From: Brumicola pallidula DSM 14239 = ACAM 615
GTDB lineage: Bacteria; Pseudomonadota; Gammaproteobacteria; Enterobacterales; Alteromonadaceae
Direction of reading: 5' to 3'
DNA length: 64,000 nucleotides
Assembly (NCBI RefSeq): GCF_000428905.1
Contig: NZ_KE386815.1
Span: 372,816 to 436,815, forward strand
The notes under the pieces: generated by a model
Told to the model about the DNA's origin: nothing
The model's input: only the letters and a program-made list of their open reading frames with translations
Databases searched by the model: none
Position numbers and translations under genes: made by a program
Shown: piece after piece, positions 7,821 through 17,158 of the stretch
Position numbering within the stretch: position 1 is the first letter of the stretch
How the letters are laid out: each line of letters starts with the position of its first letter

Positions 7821-9053
7821 TTAAAAAATGTCTTTAAAAATATGAAATACTCGTTTGGTTCTCTCTAACTCGTCATCTAAATGAGATTTCCCTTTTGACG
7901 CTAGCAAAAGGTCTTGGTTTGCCTCTTTCAGAGAGGTGTGTTTAATTAGAAGGTAATAGTTAATTAAAACAATAAAATTATTTTGTAATCTATAGCTATA
8001 TCTAATAGGCGAGTTATCTTGGAGTCCGCTGTGAACATTAGTATTTCGATAGAGTCTGATATTCTCTAAATATAGCCATTCAATTTCAGCGTTACTATGG
8101 AGTGCACTTAGCATTTTTGATATTTTGCTGCGATCTTCTCCATTTACCAACAATAGCGTTTCAAACGTTGCCCATAGTTTTATTACAGCAATGTTATTAT
8201 CTGGCTCGTCTAGTGCCCTTGCAAACCTAATCATAGCTCCTACAATATTTTCAGCGAATCCTATTTGTTTCATTTTAACTAAACGATATGTAACGTTCTT
8301 TCTGAGCAAAGCATCATTTGAATAGTTTATTGGCACTCTGTTAACAAAATTAGGCTCAAAATAAACAGGCCTAGAAAGTGCTACCCCAGTTTTATCATGG
8401 AGAGTATGTATTTTGCCATACATAACCTTGTTTACTGGCTGCCACTCATTGCCAAATAACAAGTCAGAGGCATTTACATCCAGATTGATTAGCCCTCTTA
8501 TAACATCTAATGCTTCTAAGGCCCTTTCCATAGCTTCCTTGCAATATCTTGACCTTACAAGAACAGTTACTATCGTATAGCCAGACGGCATTTCATCTTT
8601 TGATATTTGACTTCCCTGCTCAAGTAAAACCTTACTTCGATGAGTTAAATGACTAGGACTATGGTGATGGAATTGAATCTGGCAATCCAATAGTTTGACG
8701 TTGAACCCCCTTAAATTTTCATGTGAAAGCGAAATGCTTGTCAAAAGAGTATATTCTTCCTCCTGTTTTTGCAGCTCAGAAAGGCAGGTCGCTTTGAGTG
8801 TTTCAATAAAATGGTTATCGCTTTTATCATCACTCCTTAGATACTTGTGCAGTGCCGTTGATACTGCAAATTCGAGATTCAAATGCTTGGTCCTTGGCGG
8901 GAAAACAAATATGTTTAGCAAAAGGTCCTTTATGTTCGGATATATACTAAGGTCTTCCGTCGTTACGTTCCCTTCACCGTTAAGCGGGAGGGATGCTCGC
9001 ACTTGAGCTAAAACGATACTTAAATTAAATTCCTTTTTTACCTTTATTTTCAA
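7821..9053 (-). CDS. HEPN (Apea-like) domain protein, paralogue of the gene at 22001-23239
   Basis: TTG start at 9053 follows AAGGAGAGCAGT. The 410-residue product ends in a helical domain with NIAVIKLWATFETLL and then YRNTNVHSGL, where R336 and H341 form the Rx4H motif of HEPN domains; the Asn after Arg is the usual active variant. The protein at 22001-23239 has the same sequence of blocks (RALDE, IKLWATLE, YRNSNIHSGL), the same length and exactly 69 residues after the motif histidine. HEPN proteins with this motif are often RNases in toxin or antiphage systems; here the role is inferred. No partner toxin or antitoxin gene is adjacent. Confidence 0.65.
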   Translation of the reverse strand: MKIKVKKEFNLSIVLAQVRASLPLNGEGNVTTEDLSIYPNIKDLLLNIFVFPPRTKHLNLEFAVSTALHKYLRSDDKSDNHFIETLKATCLSELQKQEEEYTLLTSISLSHENLRGFNVKLLDCQIQFHHHSPSHLTHRSKVLLEQGSQISKDEMPSGYTIVTVLVRSRYCKEAMERALEALDVIRGLINLDVNASDLLFGNEWQPVNKVMYGKIHTLHDKTGVALSRPVYFEPNFVNRVPINYSNDALLRKNVTYRLVKMKQIGFAENIVGAMIRFARALDEPDNNIAVIKLWATFETLLLVNGEDRSKISKMLSALHSNAEIEWLYLENIRLYRNTNVHSGLQDNSPIRYSYRLQNNFIVLINYYLLIKHTSLKEANQDLLLASKGKSHLDDELERTKRVFHIFKDIF

Positions 9054-9705
9054 ACTGCTCTCCTTTGTGTGAACCCTAAGCTCCTCGTCTACACCCTAAT
9101 AGACTCAATTGAAGAAAAATGGCTATCAGAAAGTTAAATGACGTTGCTTTCTGCTCAGTGTAGCTCTAAAGCAGGATGAAGTGGCAATGTTAATTTTGTC
9201 GTCTCAATAGAGGTGTTTTAATGGCATGCCAAACGTCCCTACTTACCATAACGTCTCTTTATGTGACATGCGCAAATGAGTTTTCGTCAACATCGGGCTG
9301 CAAGGCTTAAAAGTGAGACTTTAATGAGGGACTTGACGGCTATTTCAATGAGATAATAATTGGTCAATTTGACTACTTTTGATTTTTGAGTGATTGATGA
9401 CGAATCGACTGTTAATGCAGTATTTCAACCCAATAGGAGTAAAGGCATGCTGATAAATAGAAGACAACTGCCTTTCTGGTGAAATCGAAAAATCCTACAG
9501 AGCGTATACAACTTGGATAGAAACGCTTTACTAGTTTGACAAACACCGCTAGCGTATTGCTAAAGTGTTTTTTATTGAATCCCTAACTCGCAAGGCCCCC
9601 CATTTCAGCTCATCCATCGGAAAAGCAGGAAAATCTGGGCGCACTAGGCATTTTCTAATCGCCATTTTTAACTCGCTCCCACTCCTGCTTAAGAACGATT
9701 TGAGA
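9054..9705. other. Gene-free stretch
   Basis: No convincing reading frame, RNA or repeat was recognised in these 650 bases. One short frame on the plus strand (9565-9756) overlaps the end of the following gene and has no ribosome-binding site. Confidence 0.5.
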
Positions 9706-10122
9706 CTAAGCTACTATACGTTGACCGGCGTCTTCGAATTCAGATGCGTCAGCTAATTCTTTATTAATTGAATTTATAACCTTTTTATCTACTGATTTAA
9801 TAAGGCGGATTAATTCTTGATGGTCAGTTTCTTTGGGGTTAATCAGGAGCTTTATAACTTGAAATTGTTCAACAAACTTTCCGTATTCTGCAATAGCATC
9901 ATCGGTTGTCACTGAACCATTGGCATGGGCTGAAGGCAGATGATGAACTATACCAACTAACGTTGCTAATTCATCTCGAAGCCGATTAATCCATGCCTGA
10001 CGGCTTGACGAAACAACAGAAGCATTAATTTGTTTTTTGGCGACAATAATGCTCACTAGTGGGCCAACTATTACTGCAACCAAGGCCGTTATCGCACTTA
10101 CTACTGGTGGTTCAAAGTTCAT
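9706..10122 (-). CDS. Single-pass membrane protein, function unknown
   Basis: The ATG at 10122 is preceded by AGGAGACGTA, a strong ribosome-binding site. The 138-residue product has one N-terminal transmembrane segment (residues about 8-28, VSAITALVAVIVGPLVSIIVA) followed by KKQINASVVSSSRQAWINRLRDELATL, a pattern I know from widespread unannotated bacterial membrane proteins, then a helical cytoplasmic domain. No enzyme motif. It stands alone. Confidence 0.65.
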   Translation of the reverse strand: MNFEPPVVSAITALVAVIVGPLVSIIVAKKQINASVVSSSRQAWINRLRDELATLVGIVHHLPSAHANGSVTTDDAIAEYGKFVEQFQVIKLLINPKETDHQELIRLIKSVDKKVINSINKELADASEFEDAGQRIVA

Positions 10123-10217
10123 TACGTCTCCTAATATATGAGGTCTTAATAACCGGACCTTTCAGATTTTGGTCAACCCTTTTGATTTCTATGATGGAGG
10201 CGGCTAGTTTAGGAACT

Positions 10218-10898
10218 TTACCTATTTGGTGATTTTTTAAAAAGTACGACTCGAATAATCAGCATTATGAGCAAAGGCATTATAATTAACGACGCTTTTG
10301 GTTCGCTTACAGCTATTACCTCGACTTCATCGCTTCTTGCAAACATAGGTAACCAATCAAATACACCATCGTCTACATTTATTTGAATGCTCACATTGGG
10401 GGCTGTATCAAAGCTTAAAATTTCAGTGACCGAGGGTAGTTTAGTGTCCGAAATTGCATCGTTCCCGGTAAAGTCGTAAAACGTGATGCTGGCAGATATA
10501 TTGGCTATGTCGAAATAATCAGCTAACTCGTTCTCATAAAAGGTAGCGACTCCGCCAGTTTGGAGTATGTAACGGTCCCAAATTCTTCCGCTACTATCGA
10601 GGTAGTCATGGGTAACTTCTGCTCTGCCACCTATTCCAGAAAAGTTTAGTTCACCCATCTCAACGCTAAAAAAAAATTCGTCGAAGTAGTGAAAAGCGCG
10701 ATTGGGCTCAAAATTGGATATTCTGGAGACGCTTGCAGGATCATATTGAAATGTTGCTTTCATATCATCACCGTACTCCAATAAACCTGAAAATATAGAG
10801 TCGAGCTGAGTAATGCTGCCTTCTACATTGATCTTTATAGAGCTTCCGTAAGCCGCCGAACAAAACACGGAGAGTGCTAAAATTATAGTTTTTACCAT
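10218..10898 (-). CDS. Exported protein with PEP-CTERM-like C-terminal anchor
   Basis: The product (226 residues) starts with a signal peptide (MVKTIILALSVFCSAAYG) and ends with SEPKASLIIMPLLIMLIIRVVLFKKSPNR: an S-E-P in place of P-E-P, a hydrophobic helix and a basic tail, which is the layout of PEP-CTERM sorting signals recognised by exosortase. The middle is beta-rich with aromatic residues and shows no catalytic motif. The start at 10898 follows AAGGATTTTAAT. The degenerate PEP motif makes sorting less certain than for the protein at 16427-17158. No exosortase is in the window. Confidence 0.65.
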   Translation of the reverse strand: MVKTIILALSVFCSAAYGSSIKINVEGSITQLDSIFSGLLEYGDDMKATFQYDPASVSRISNFEPNRAFHYFDEFFFSVEMGELNFSGIGGRAEVTHDYLDSSGRIWDRYILQTGGVATFYENELADYFDIANISASITFYDFTGNDAISDTKLPSVTEILSFDTAPNVSIQINVDDGVFDWLPMFARSDEVEVIAVSEPKASLIIMPLLIMLIIRVVLFKKSPNR

Positions 10899-11137
10899 AT
10901 TAAAATCCTTCTTAAGCTGCGAACGCCCAATATACTTTAATTTTTTGCCAGAGTGTTAATTAGTATTGTCAGTATCTTGTTAATTTGCAGCACAACTTGA
11001 GCCAATTTTGCTTCGATTTGCACTCAATATTGACCCTGTTGTGAATTGATAAAGCATTGAATCTTATTGCTACTAAAGGAAATTATATGGTCCACGTTTT
11101 CAATGCAAATGTGGGGTAGTTAAGCGTGCAAATTAAC

Positions 11138-11912
11138 AAGTCACATCATCCACTCAAAATCTAGCACTATGCTCCATTGTATTCATGTACAAGCATATAT
11201 TTGAACTAGAGTTAACGCTCCTTCCGGATGCGGTGAGGGCGAGAGCACCTACCAGAGTTCCTACTGTACTTCCACATAAAGAGGCGATGCTAGCATAGGA
11301 TTAATGAAGCCCAAATATAAACTGATGTTTTCACTGTTATATGGCAGCGGTTTGCGCAAAGCAGAACTGCTTAAACTGCGTATTAAGGATATCGACTTTG
11401 AGCCTAAGACAGTATTTGTATTTCGCGGCAAAGGCGGTAAAGACCGCACCACAATGTTACCTAAAAAGCGCATTGAGCCATTAAAGGGTCAACTGGAAAA
11501 AGTGCGTTCAATACACCAAAAGGATATTGCAGAGGGCTCAGGAATGACAAGTTTGCCGCCAAATTTAGCCAGAAAGTACCCAAATGCTGTGAAGGAATTT
11601 AAGTGGCAATACTTATTCCTATCGACGACGCGTTGCGAACACCCGTATGACGGGTATTTCTGTCGACATCACTTGCATAGCACGGCACTAGCAAGAGAGT
11701 TGAAGCTTGCGGTTACGAATTCTGGCGCAACAAAGCATGTTACCGCCCATACCTTTAGGCACTCATTTGCTACTCAACTGCTAATAAGTGGCGCAGACAT
11801 TCGCACTGTTCAGGAATTACTGGGGCACAACGACTTGAGGACAACCCAAATCTATACACATGTGATTGGTCAACATTCGTCAGGCGCAATAAGTCCATTT
11901 GATATTGATTAA
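11138..11912 (+). pseudogene. intI: Second integron integrase copy, 5'-truncated and frameshifted
   Basis: From 11138 the sequence is nearly identical to 4230 onward of the first copy, so the first 50 or so codons are missing. A one-base deletion near 11290 (CTAGCATAG against CTAATCATAG) separates the remaining N-terminal part from the open frame 11304-11912 (202 residues). This copy keeps all catalytic residues of the C-terminal domain: the box I arginine, the HTFRHSF arginine (AGG at the position that is ACG in the first copy), the HNDL histidine and the QIYTHV tyrosine. Without the N-terminal DNA-binding domain it should be inactive. Similarity continues past the stop through about 12100. 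Confidence 0.85.
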
Positions 11913-11915
11913 GGT

Positions 11916-11940
11916 AAGCGGACAAATGTCCGCTTTTGTT
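11916..11940 (+). terminator. Intrinsic terminator after the second integrase copy
   Basis: AAGCGGACAAATGTCCGCTTTTGTT, the same hairpin as at 5011-5030, begins four bases after the stop codon. Confidence 0.75.
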
Positions 11941-12169
11941 CAGTTCCTTTGTAAACGGTATTAATCACCTACAACATTTATCGGGCCCTAAATAACCCTT
12001 AAAATTGTCACAACAAAATTTTATTGATTGTTCAATTTCAATTTCAACCTGTTCACCAAAATCTCAAAGGTCGGCTATAGGTCGTTGTTAGCCCTTTTAG
12101 CTAAAAACCAGAGCGACAATTTAGTGGCAAAAATCAATTCAATTTAAGTAATGCCCACTGACGGGTTTT

Positions 12170-12390
12170 GGAACTGAGCCGAACGTCAATAGTGAGCGCA
12201 GGCCGTGTGAAAACTATTTTGCTGCCGTTGAAAATAGTTCGCTCTGTAGATGAAACAAAGGATTATCCTCATATTATCAGTAACATTGAATGTAGTGATG
12301 ATTTTTAAGTCCAAATTACATTCAAAAATCTATAGATTAGAGTTTTCACACGGCCTGAGCGAATAGCTGCCGTTAACTCAAACCTAAATG
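12170..12390. repeat. Repeat related to 37571-37605, split by a MITE
   Basis: GGAACTGAGCCGAACGTCA up to GTGAGCG (12170-12198) continues after the MITE as AGCGAATA (12358 onward). The related copy at 37572-37604 reads without interruption through GCGAGCGAATAC, giving the uninterrupted form of the target. Confidence 0.65.
12199..12357. mobile_element. 159-bp miniature inverted-repeat element (MITE)
   Basis: The ends are a perfect 17-bp inverted repeat, CAGGCCGTGTGAAAACT (12199-12215) and its reverse complement (12341-12357). The element is flanked by AGCG on both sides (12195-12198 and 12358-12361), a 4-bp target duplication. The interior has no gene. A related unoccupied site exists at 37591-37604. 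A transposase of an unidentified IS with the same ends would be needed to move it; none is in the window. Confidence 0.8.
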
Positions 12391-12687
12391 GCAGTCAGCT
12401 CAACTGACAATTGCGGTCATTGAGAGAAGTATACCCGGCTTCATATAGAAACGCGGCTCTCAGGTTTCTATGGAAAAGGAGTTTACTATCAATTCTCAAT
12501 TATTTTGCAAAGCGGCCACCTGCAAAACATCAGACCCACTCGGTTATAAGAGCTGATTTTGCAATCGAGAATGCCGTTAACTTTGGTGTAGATATTACTG
12601 AGTTTCTCTAACCCACATGTTTCCATTGAAACCATATAGTTCGTAATTGAAGTCAAAAGCTATATTGAAGACAAGTCTGTAAAAAGT

Positions 12688-13272
12688 CTATTTAGTTTTG
12701 ACATATTCATTTGGTGTGTACACCTCCTCAATTCTATATAAGTCTTCTGGTATATGTTTTGCCAACCACTGCATGGGGGGAACGTTATGAACACAAAGCC
12801 TATATTCTCGCTCATGACTGAATCGCATAGGTTTTGTCCAGCGAGATAATGGATTCTTCTTGTCTTCAGCCATTGGTATTTCTTTGTTCGTGTATACTAC
12901 TGGTTTCAAGTTAATTTCCGCGATGTTTTTTAAAATTGGATTACAGGCGAGGCTGCTACAAACCTTATTAGCAAAAACCTCGGGTTCCAAGATTAATAAA
13001 CCCAAATTGTAGTCATCGAATTTTTTTAAATTGGAAAGCCCTTCTTGGTCAGTTACAGAGCAGCTCCAGATATATGTTGAATGATTACCGAATAGAGTAA
13101 ATTTCTTTCCATTTGCATGCATAAGTTGCTGCCCCTCAAATGAATCGCTCACTGCGCTTTTTAAGTGCCGATAATATTGCTGCTGGGTTATTCTAAGTTC
13201 ACCGTTTATAAAAGAATCACGATGCTCATTGAGTCTGTACTGAATAAATAGATATTCATTTTCTCTAAACAT
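12688..13272 (-). CDS. DUF2971-like protein, function unknown
   Basis: The 194-residue product begins MFRENEYLFIQYRLNEH and carries a late block KPMRFSHEREYRLCV, which resembles the F-x-x-E-x-E-Y-R signature of DUF2971-type proteins, a family often found in phage-defence regions. No transmembrane segment is seen. It is the last gene of a same-strand group of three (15378 to 12688, gaps of 72 and 105 bp). Family assignment is from memory of the motif only. Confidence 0.5.
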   Translation of the reverse strand: MFRENEYLFIQYRLNEHRDSFINGELRITQQQYYRHLKSAVSDSFEGQQLMHANGKKFTLFGNHSTYIWSCSVTDQEGLSNLKKFDDYNLGLLILEPEVFANKVCSSLACNPILKNIAEINLKPVVYTNKEIPMAEDKKNPLSRWTKPMRFSHEREYRLCVHNVPPMQWLAKHIPEDLYRIEEVYTPNEYVKTK

Positions 13273-13377
13273 TTAGTCTCAGTTTATTATTTCAGATAGG
13301 CAGTAATTTATGCTGAGAATATAATACGAAATACAGAACCGGGATAGTAGCAGTAACAAGCAGTGCAACTTTAAGCT

Positions 13378-14421
13378 TTACGATGAAATAGAACAAATAG
13401 CTGCTGATGCGTTTCTCTTCCCATCTAATTCAAATCTAATTAAAACATTTTCATCGTCAGTAATTTCGAAAACAAGTGAAATATTACTTTTTAAAATCTT
13501 AAGAAGCTTAGTGAATTCACTGTCGCTGTTTGAGAGCATAAAGATTAAATTAACGTCGACATCTACATATCGTGGGACTACCTTGGACTTAAAGACTATA
13601 TTTTTGTCGGGGTCAAAGATTCTGATAGTGCAGGTTTCAGGAAGACTAGCTTCTTCGTCATCTGTTAAAACGATTTCTTCGGATAAAAATACAAAGTAAT
13701 CAGATTTTGGAAGTGTAAAAAACTTTTCGTAAAAATTTGCAGACAATTCAGTGTCCGGGACGATGTCTAGGTTTATCAAATGAAACTTGCCATTGAACTT
13801 AGTCGCTATGATCCATTCAACACGCTGCCAAGTTTCGCTAAACGTCAGCCGACGCTCTCTTCTGTAAATGCCTGTTATGCTTGTTTCATTCTTTAAATCG
13901 GAAATTCCAATGTCATTCTCTGAAAAGTCGTCATTGTTATTTTTTAAAGAATCCGCAGCTGACCGCAATTTTGCCCCGCCGAGCATAAGAGTAAAACGGT
14001 CTGATAAAACCATATCTTCGTACTCTTTGGCCTTCTCAAATGGGAATTTTTCGAGGTCACTGGCCTTAAAATGACCTGCAATATAAGTAAAATCGTCGTG
14101 GCTTAGTTTGTAGTCATAGCCTTTCTTTTTAATCTTAAGAACCAGCGTAATGAATTCGTTTAACCTCAAACTTCCTAAAAGATAAAAGACCAAAAATTTG
14201 ATAAATTTTTGACTATCCGCTCCTTTTTGTGGGTCGAAGGAATTAAGAAGCCGTTGCGCCCGTGAGGCGTTTAGAGAGTGCAGAAAGCGTTTAGTTGTTG
14301 ATTCATCTAGCTCAAGTAGATCGCTGCCCAATTTGACAATACGACTTAAGTCAGAATTCATCAACTTTGAAGCTATGACTATAATAATAAGAATGACAAC
14401 GACTAATGCAAATGCTTCCAT
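13378..14421 (-). CDS. Membrane-anchored protein, function unknown
   Basis: The 347-residue product opens with a transmembrane helix (FALVVVILIIIVIASKLM, residues 4-21). A helical domain follows (LDESTTKRFLHSLNASRAQRLL), then a C-terminal beta-rich part from about residue 190 (ETSITGIYRRERRLTFSETWQ). No catalytic motif is recognised. It lies between the T5orf172 protein gene and the DUF2971-like gene, all on the minus strand, and may work with the former, since both are membrane anchored. Confidence 0.6.
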   Translation of the reverse strand: MEAFALVVVILIIIVIASKLMNSDLSRIVKLGSDLLELDESTTKRFLHSLNASRAQRLLNSFDPQKGADSQKFIKFLVFYLLGSLRLNEFITLVLKIKKKGYDYKLSHDDFTYIAGHFKASDLEKFPFEKAKEYEDMVLSDRFTLMLGGAKLRSAADSLKNNNDDFSENDIGISDLKNETSITGIYRRERRLTFSETWQRVEWIIATKFNGKFHLINLDIVPDTELSANFYEKFFTLPKSDYFVFLSEEIVLTDDEEASLPETCTIRIFDPDKNIVFKSKVVPRYVDVDVNLIFMLSNSDSEFTKLLKILKSNISLVFEITDDENVLIRFELDGKRNASAAICSISS

Positions 14422-14493
14422 GAATAAGATGTTCCCTATATAGTTTTAAATTGCGCGTCAAATGTATCAACACAGCCCGTTTGAAAAAAGTAA

Positions 14494-15378
14494 TCATCCT
14501 GATGAGCTCCCAAGTTTTCGACTAATATCTTTTATCTTTTGATCAATTGTTTGCATTTCGTTCTTTATTGAGTGGAGTTCTTTTTTGGCGTCCACATGAG
14601 TAATTAACTTCGCTGAATCTGGCAGCACAAACTTAGTTAGTGATTTCCAGATAAAAACTAGGAGGTTTTCAAGACGAAAAACAGCAAGCATAAGTAACAT
14701 TACTCCAAAATAACCAACGATTGTAAAACCAAAAATCGAGAAAATCACATCTGATAAATCACCGTTTCGTGCAATGTAAATAGCAAAACATACAACCGCA
14801 ATCCAGATAAGGATAAAAGTATAGATTGAACCAAATAAACTGGAAATAAGGCCAGATAGTCTTGAGCCTACCGACACTAGGAAACTTTGTCGTTTAGATA
14901 ATATAGTCTTGTACTCAGAGGCTTGTTTTTGAAGTAAGTCTTTTTTATTCAGAAGTTCTTGTTTTTCCCTATTAAACTTGAATACTTCGCGTTCCTTTTG
15001 TTCTTTTTGCCGCAAGACTGTTTGTTTAGCTTCCTTAATGCGCGTGGCTTTTGCTTTTTCTTCATCCCGTATTTTCTTTTCGACGATTTGTTCTGGGGTT
15101 GGGATTAGTTTGTTTATGATCTGTATTGCTTTGTCTGCATCAAGCTCAAAAAACTCTCTATTTTTACTAACCCTATATTTTGCTAATGCTTTGTGAGCTA
15201 TCTTTTCGTATTTTTTGTGTTCGCCAGCGGGTACTCGCCATGAAGCAGCAACCTCAAATGGCGTCGGGACTCCTGTTGTATGAAGTTCTGCGGCTCTCTT
15301 TTCAGGACTTGACGTTGTCATACCAACTTTGATCGTACCAATTATGCTTTTGTTGGTGAGAACGTAAACGAAACTCAT
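14494..15378 (-). CDS. T5orf172 (GIY-YIG superfamily) nuclease-like membrane protein
   Basis: The start chosen is ATG 15378, which follows AAAGGGATTTT; an in-frame ATG 45 bases upstream has no such site. The N-terminus (about residues 1-95) has the T5orf172/Mug113 pattern: SFVYVLTNKS, then IKVGMTTSSPEKRAAELHTTGVPTPFEV, and REFFELD. A long charged coiled coil follows (about 105-165), then two transmembrane helices (about 185-245, FGSIYTFILIWIAVVCFAIY and VIFSIFGFTIVGYFGVMLL) and another coiled coil. A nuclease-fold domain tethered to the membrane is unusual. First gene of a three-gene group. Nuclease activity is inferred from the fold, not shown. Confidence 0.7.
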   Translation of the reverse strand: MSFVYVLTNKSIIGTIKVGMTTSSPEKRAAELHTTGVPTPFEVAASWRVPAGEHKKYEKIAHKALAKYRVSKNREFFELDADKAIQIINKLIPTPEQIVEKKIRDEEKAKATRIKEAKQTVLRQKEQKEREVFKFNREKQELLNKKDLLQKQASEYKTILSKRQSFLVSVGSRLSGLISSLFGSIYTFILIWIAVVCFAIYIARNGDLSDVIFSIFGFTIVGYFGVMLLMLAVFRLENLLVFIWKSLTKFVLPDSAKLITHVDAKKELHSIKNEMQTIDQKIKDISRKLGSSSG

Positions 15379-15423
15379 AAAATCCCTTTTGTTTCTTGAC
15401 CGTTCAAAACAAAAGGATACCAT

Positions 15424-15664
15424 TTTTATTTTTTTATTAACAAAGGTATTAAGGACATGTCCTTTGCACTACCCAACACAATATTACTTTAATAACAACG
15501 AATCGGCCGTTCAAGCCTGTTCGATGTATGCTTCTGATACGCTTTTTGATGTCACTCTATTTATCAAGCCCTTATCCATCCTTGAAACGGTCCCAAAAAA
15601 CTTTAAACACTCCCTTTATATCTAAGCGTGGTTAACCAACTTAAAAAAGGGCCGCTTATGGCAC
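15424..15664. other. Short gene-free stretch next to repeat copy C
   Basis: No convincing gene. AATCGGCCGTTCAAG at 15500-15514 again resembles one end of an attC site but has no visible partner. Confidence 0.4.
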
Positions 15665-16115
15665 GAAGTGGACTTTCGGATTGCATATAGAACTTGGTAA
15701 TGACACTAACCGGCCGAACAAGCCAGCTCAATATTCTTCGTGTTATTGCTGCTCTTTTGCGCATGCCCAGCCGACACCGCTTAACCGACCTGTTTTAAAT
15801 CATATTTTGTTATCAACTAGAAGCTGCTTGCGTAACCGCGTTGATAACAACATCTTTGAACCCAACCTTTCTGCTCACAAGTCATTTGATATCAAAAACC
15901 ATCAATGGCCAGAAGCTCCGTGTACTTTGCAAACAAAAATAGGTTGATTGCAAAAGAGCACCGAAGACTCGCCGAGTTTGATTGTGGTTTGTATACAAAG
16001 TGGTTTGATGGCAAAAGAGGAGTGCTGCATCGGCAATAACCTCGGCCATTGAAATATTCGTCTAACCCCAGTTACTTTGCGCTCAATCTCATTTGTGGTC
16101 AAAATATTGATGTCA
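15665..16115. repeat. Interspersed non-coding repeat family, copy C
   Basis: Aligns with copy B (5245-5740) over about 450 bp, including the GTTATCAAC / GTTGATAAC inverted repeat (15809-15848) and the TTGCAAACAAAAATAGG and AAAATATTGATGTCAA blocks. The remaining 16116-16426 holds nothing recognisable. Confidence 0.65.
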
Positions 16116-16426
16116 AAAAAGACCTTTGGCAGTGACAGAAATTTTGTTGTCGAACCAATTAATCATACGTAATATGTTGCGGCATGTATTAAATATTATG
16201 ATCTGGAGCTATTACATTCGTCGAACGGCGATCAGTCACCGATTGAGTTTGAAGATTCCTTTAGAAAAGGGTCCGGCTGGACTTGACCAGAACAGTTTTT
16301 GCTGGTGAAAAAGAATAGACTAAGGTCTCGACGCTGGAGGCATTGCTAAAAATTCATAGGTAAACTTAAATCAGATTTGTTAATGTACCTAGATGCATAA
16401 TAGATTTTTATTGAAAGGAGTATTCA

Positions 16427-17158
16427 ATGTTTAAAAAGATAGTAGCGAGTATTTTATTTTGCTTCTCATTTTGTTCTTCAGCTTCTTTAATTAATCTAGC
16501 CCTCTCTTCTTCAGGCCATTCCATTATTGATAGGGCAACAAATTTAGAGTGGCTAAAATTCGAAAAAACTGCGGGCATGACAGTAAATCAAGCCTTTGGA
16601 ATTTATGGCTCTCAAGGTTGGAACATCGCAAGTTTTACTCAGATGGATGACCTGCTATCTAGTGTGGCTCCTAGTTACACTAGACAAAATTCATGGAATA
16701 TTTCCATCGATGGAATAAGAGAAAATGATTTTATAGTTGAATTTACTCAACTGTTTGGTTCTCATATTATTACCCCTAATAATGCATTTGGTGATTCGAC
16801 ATTTTATTCATCCAAGTTTTATATTGGCGCCCCTTTTATTGATCGCCAAGTAACTAACGAGGCTTTTGCTACGATTGGTGTAAGTTCATCCTATGATTAT
16901 ATTATTCCTGCGCATGATTATTGCTATGAGACGGATATCAATCTTCCATATACATGTGAATGGGTTGAAGAATTAGTTGCAACCAAACCTGCTTATATAT
17001 CGATGGGTGATCCGTACCCACAGAATATGGTTGCGAACTCGCTGCGAGGATTCGCCTTTGTTCGCACTGCCGCTGTACCGGAACCAAATGTGACATATAT
17101 TTTAGCGGTAGTTCTCTTAATTGCGTTAAACAAGCGAAAGAAGCCAAGACCTATGTAA
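16427..17158 (+). CDS. PEP-CTERM exported protein with Lcl/DUF1566-like domain
   Basis: The 243-residue product has a signal peptide (MFKKIVASILFCFSFCSSAS), a domain beginning IIDRATNLEWLKFEKTAGMT typical of exported Lcl/DUF1566-like proteins, and a textbook PEP-CTERM tail: VPEP (about residue 215), a hydrophobic helix (NVTYILAVVLLIALN) and the basic end KRKKPRPM. The signal directs exosortase/archaeosortase-like sorting to the cell surface. The ATG follows AAAGGAGTATTCA. It is monocistronic, and a second PEP-CTERM-like protein is encoded at 10218-10898. Confidence 0.8.
   Translation: MFKKIVASILFCFSFCSSASLINLALSSSGHSIIDRATNLEWLKFEKTAGMTVNQAFGIYGSQGWNIASFTQMDDLLSSVAPSYTRQNSWNISIDGIRENDFIVEFTQLFGSHIITPNNAFGDSTFYSSKFYIGAPFIDRQVTNEAFATIGVSSSYDYIIPAHDYCYETDINLPYTCEWVEELVATKPAYISMGDPYPQNMVANSLRGFAFVRTAAVPEPNVTYILAVVLLIALNKRKKPRPM

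Larger units (their letters stand above)
11138..12100. repeat. Duplicated integrase segment (partner at 4230-5195)
   Basis: About 960 bp match between the two loci, including the integrase 3' part, the terminator hairpin and the downstream non-coding stretch up to GGTCGGCTATAGGTCGTT. The match stops abruptly on the left at AAGTCAC (11138 and 4230). Confidence 0.85.

Noticed and set aside
12411-12611. 66-residue plus-strand frame
   Set aside because: Composition is unlike the neighbouring genes, no ribosome-binding site is seen, and no recognisable motif is present.
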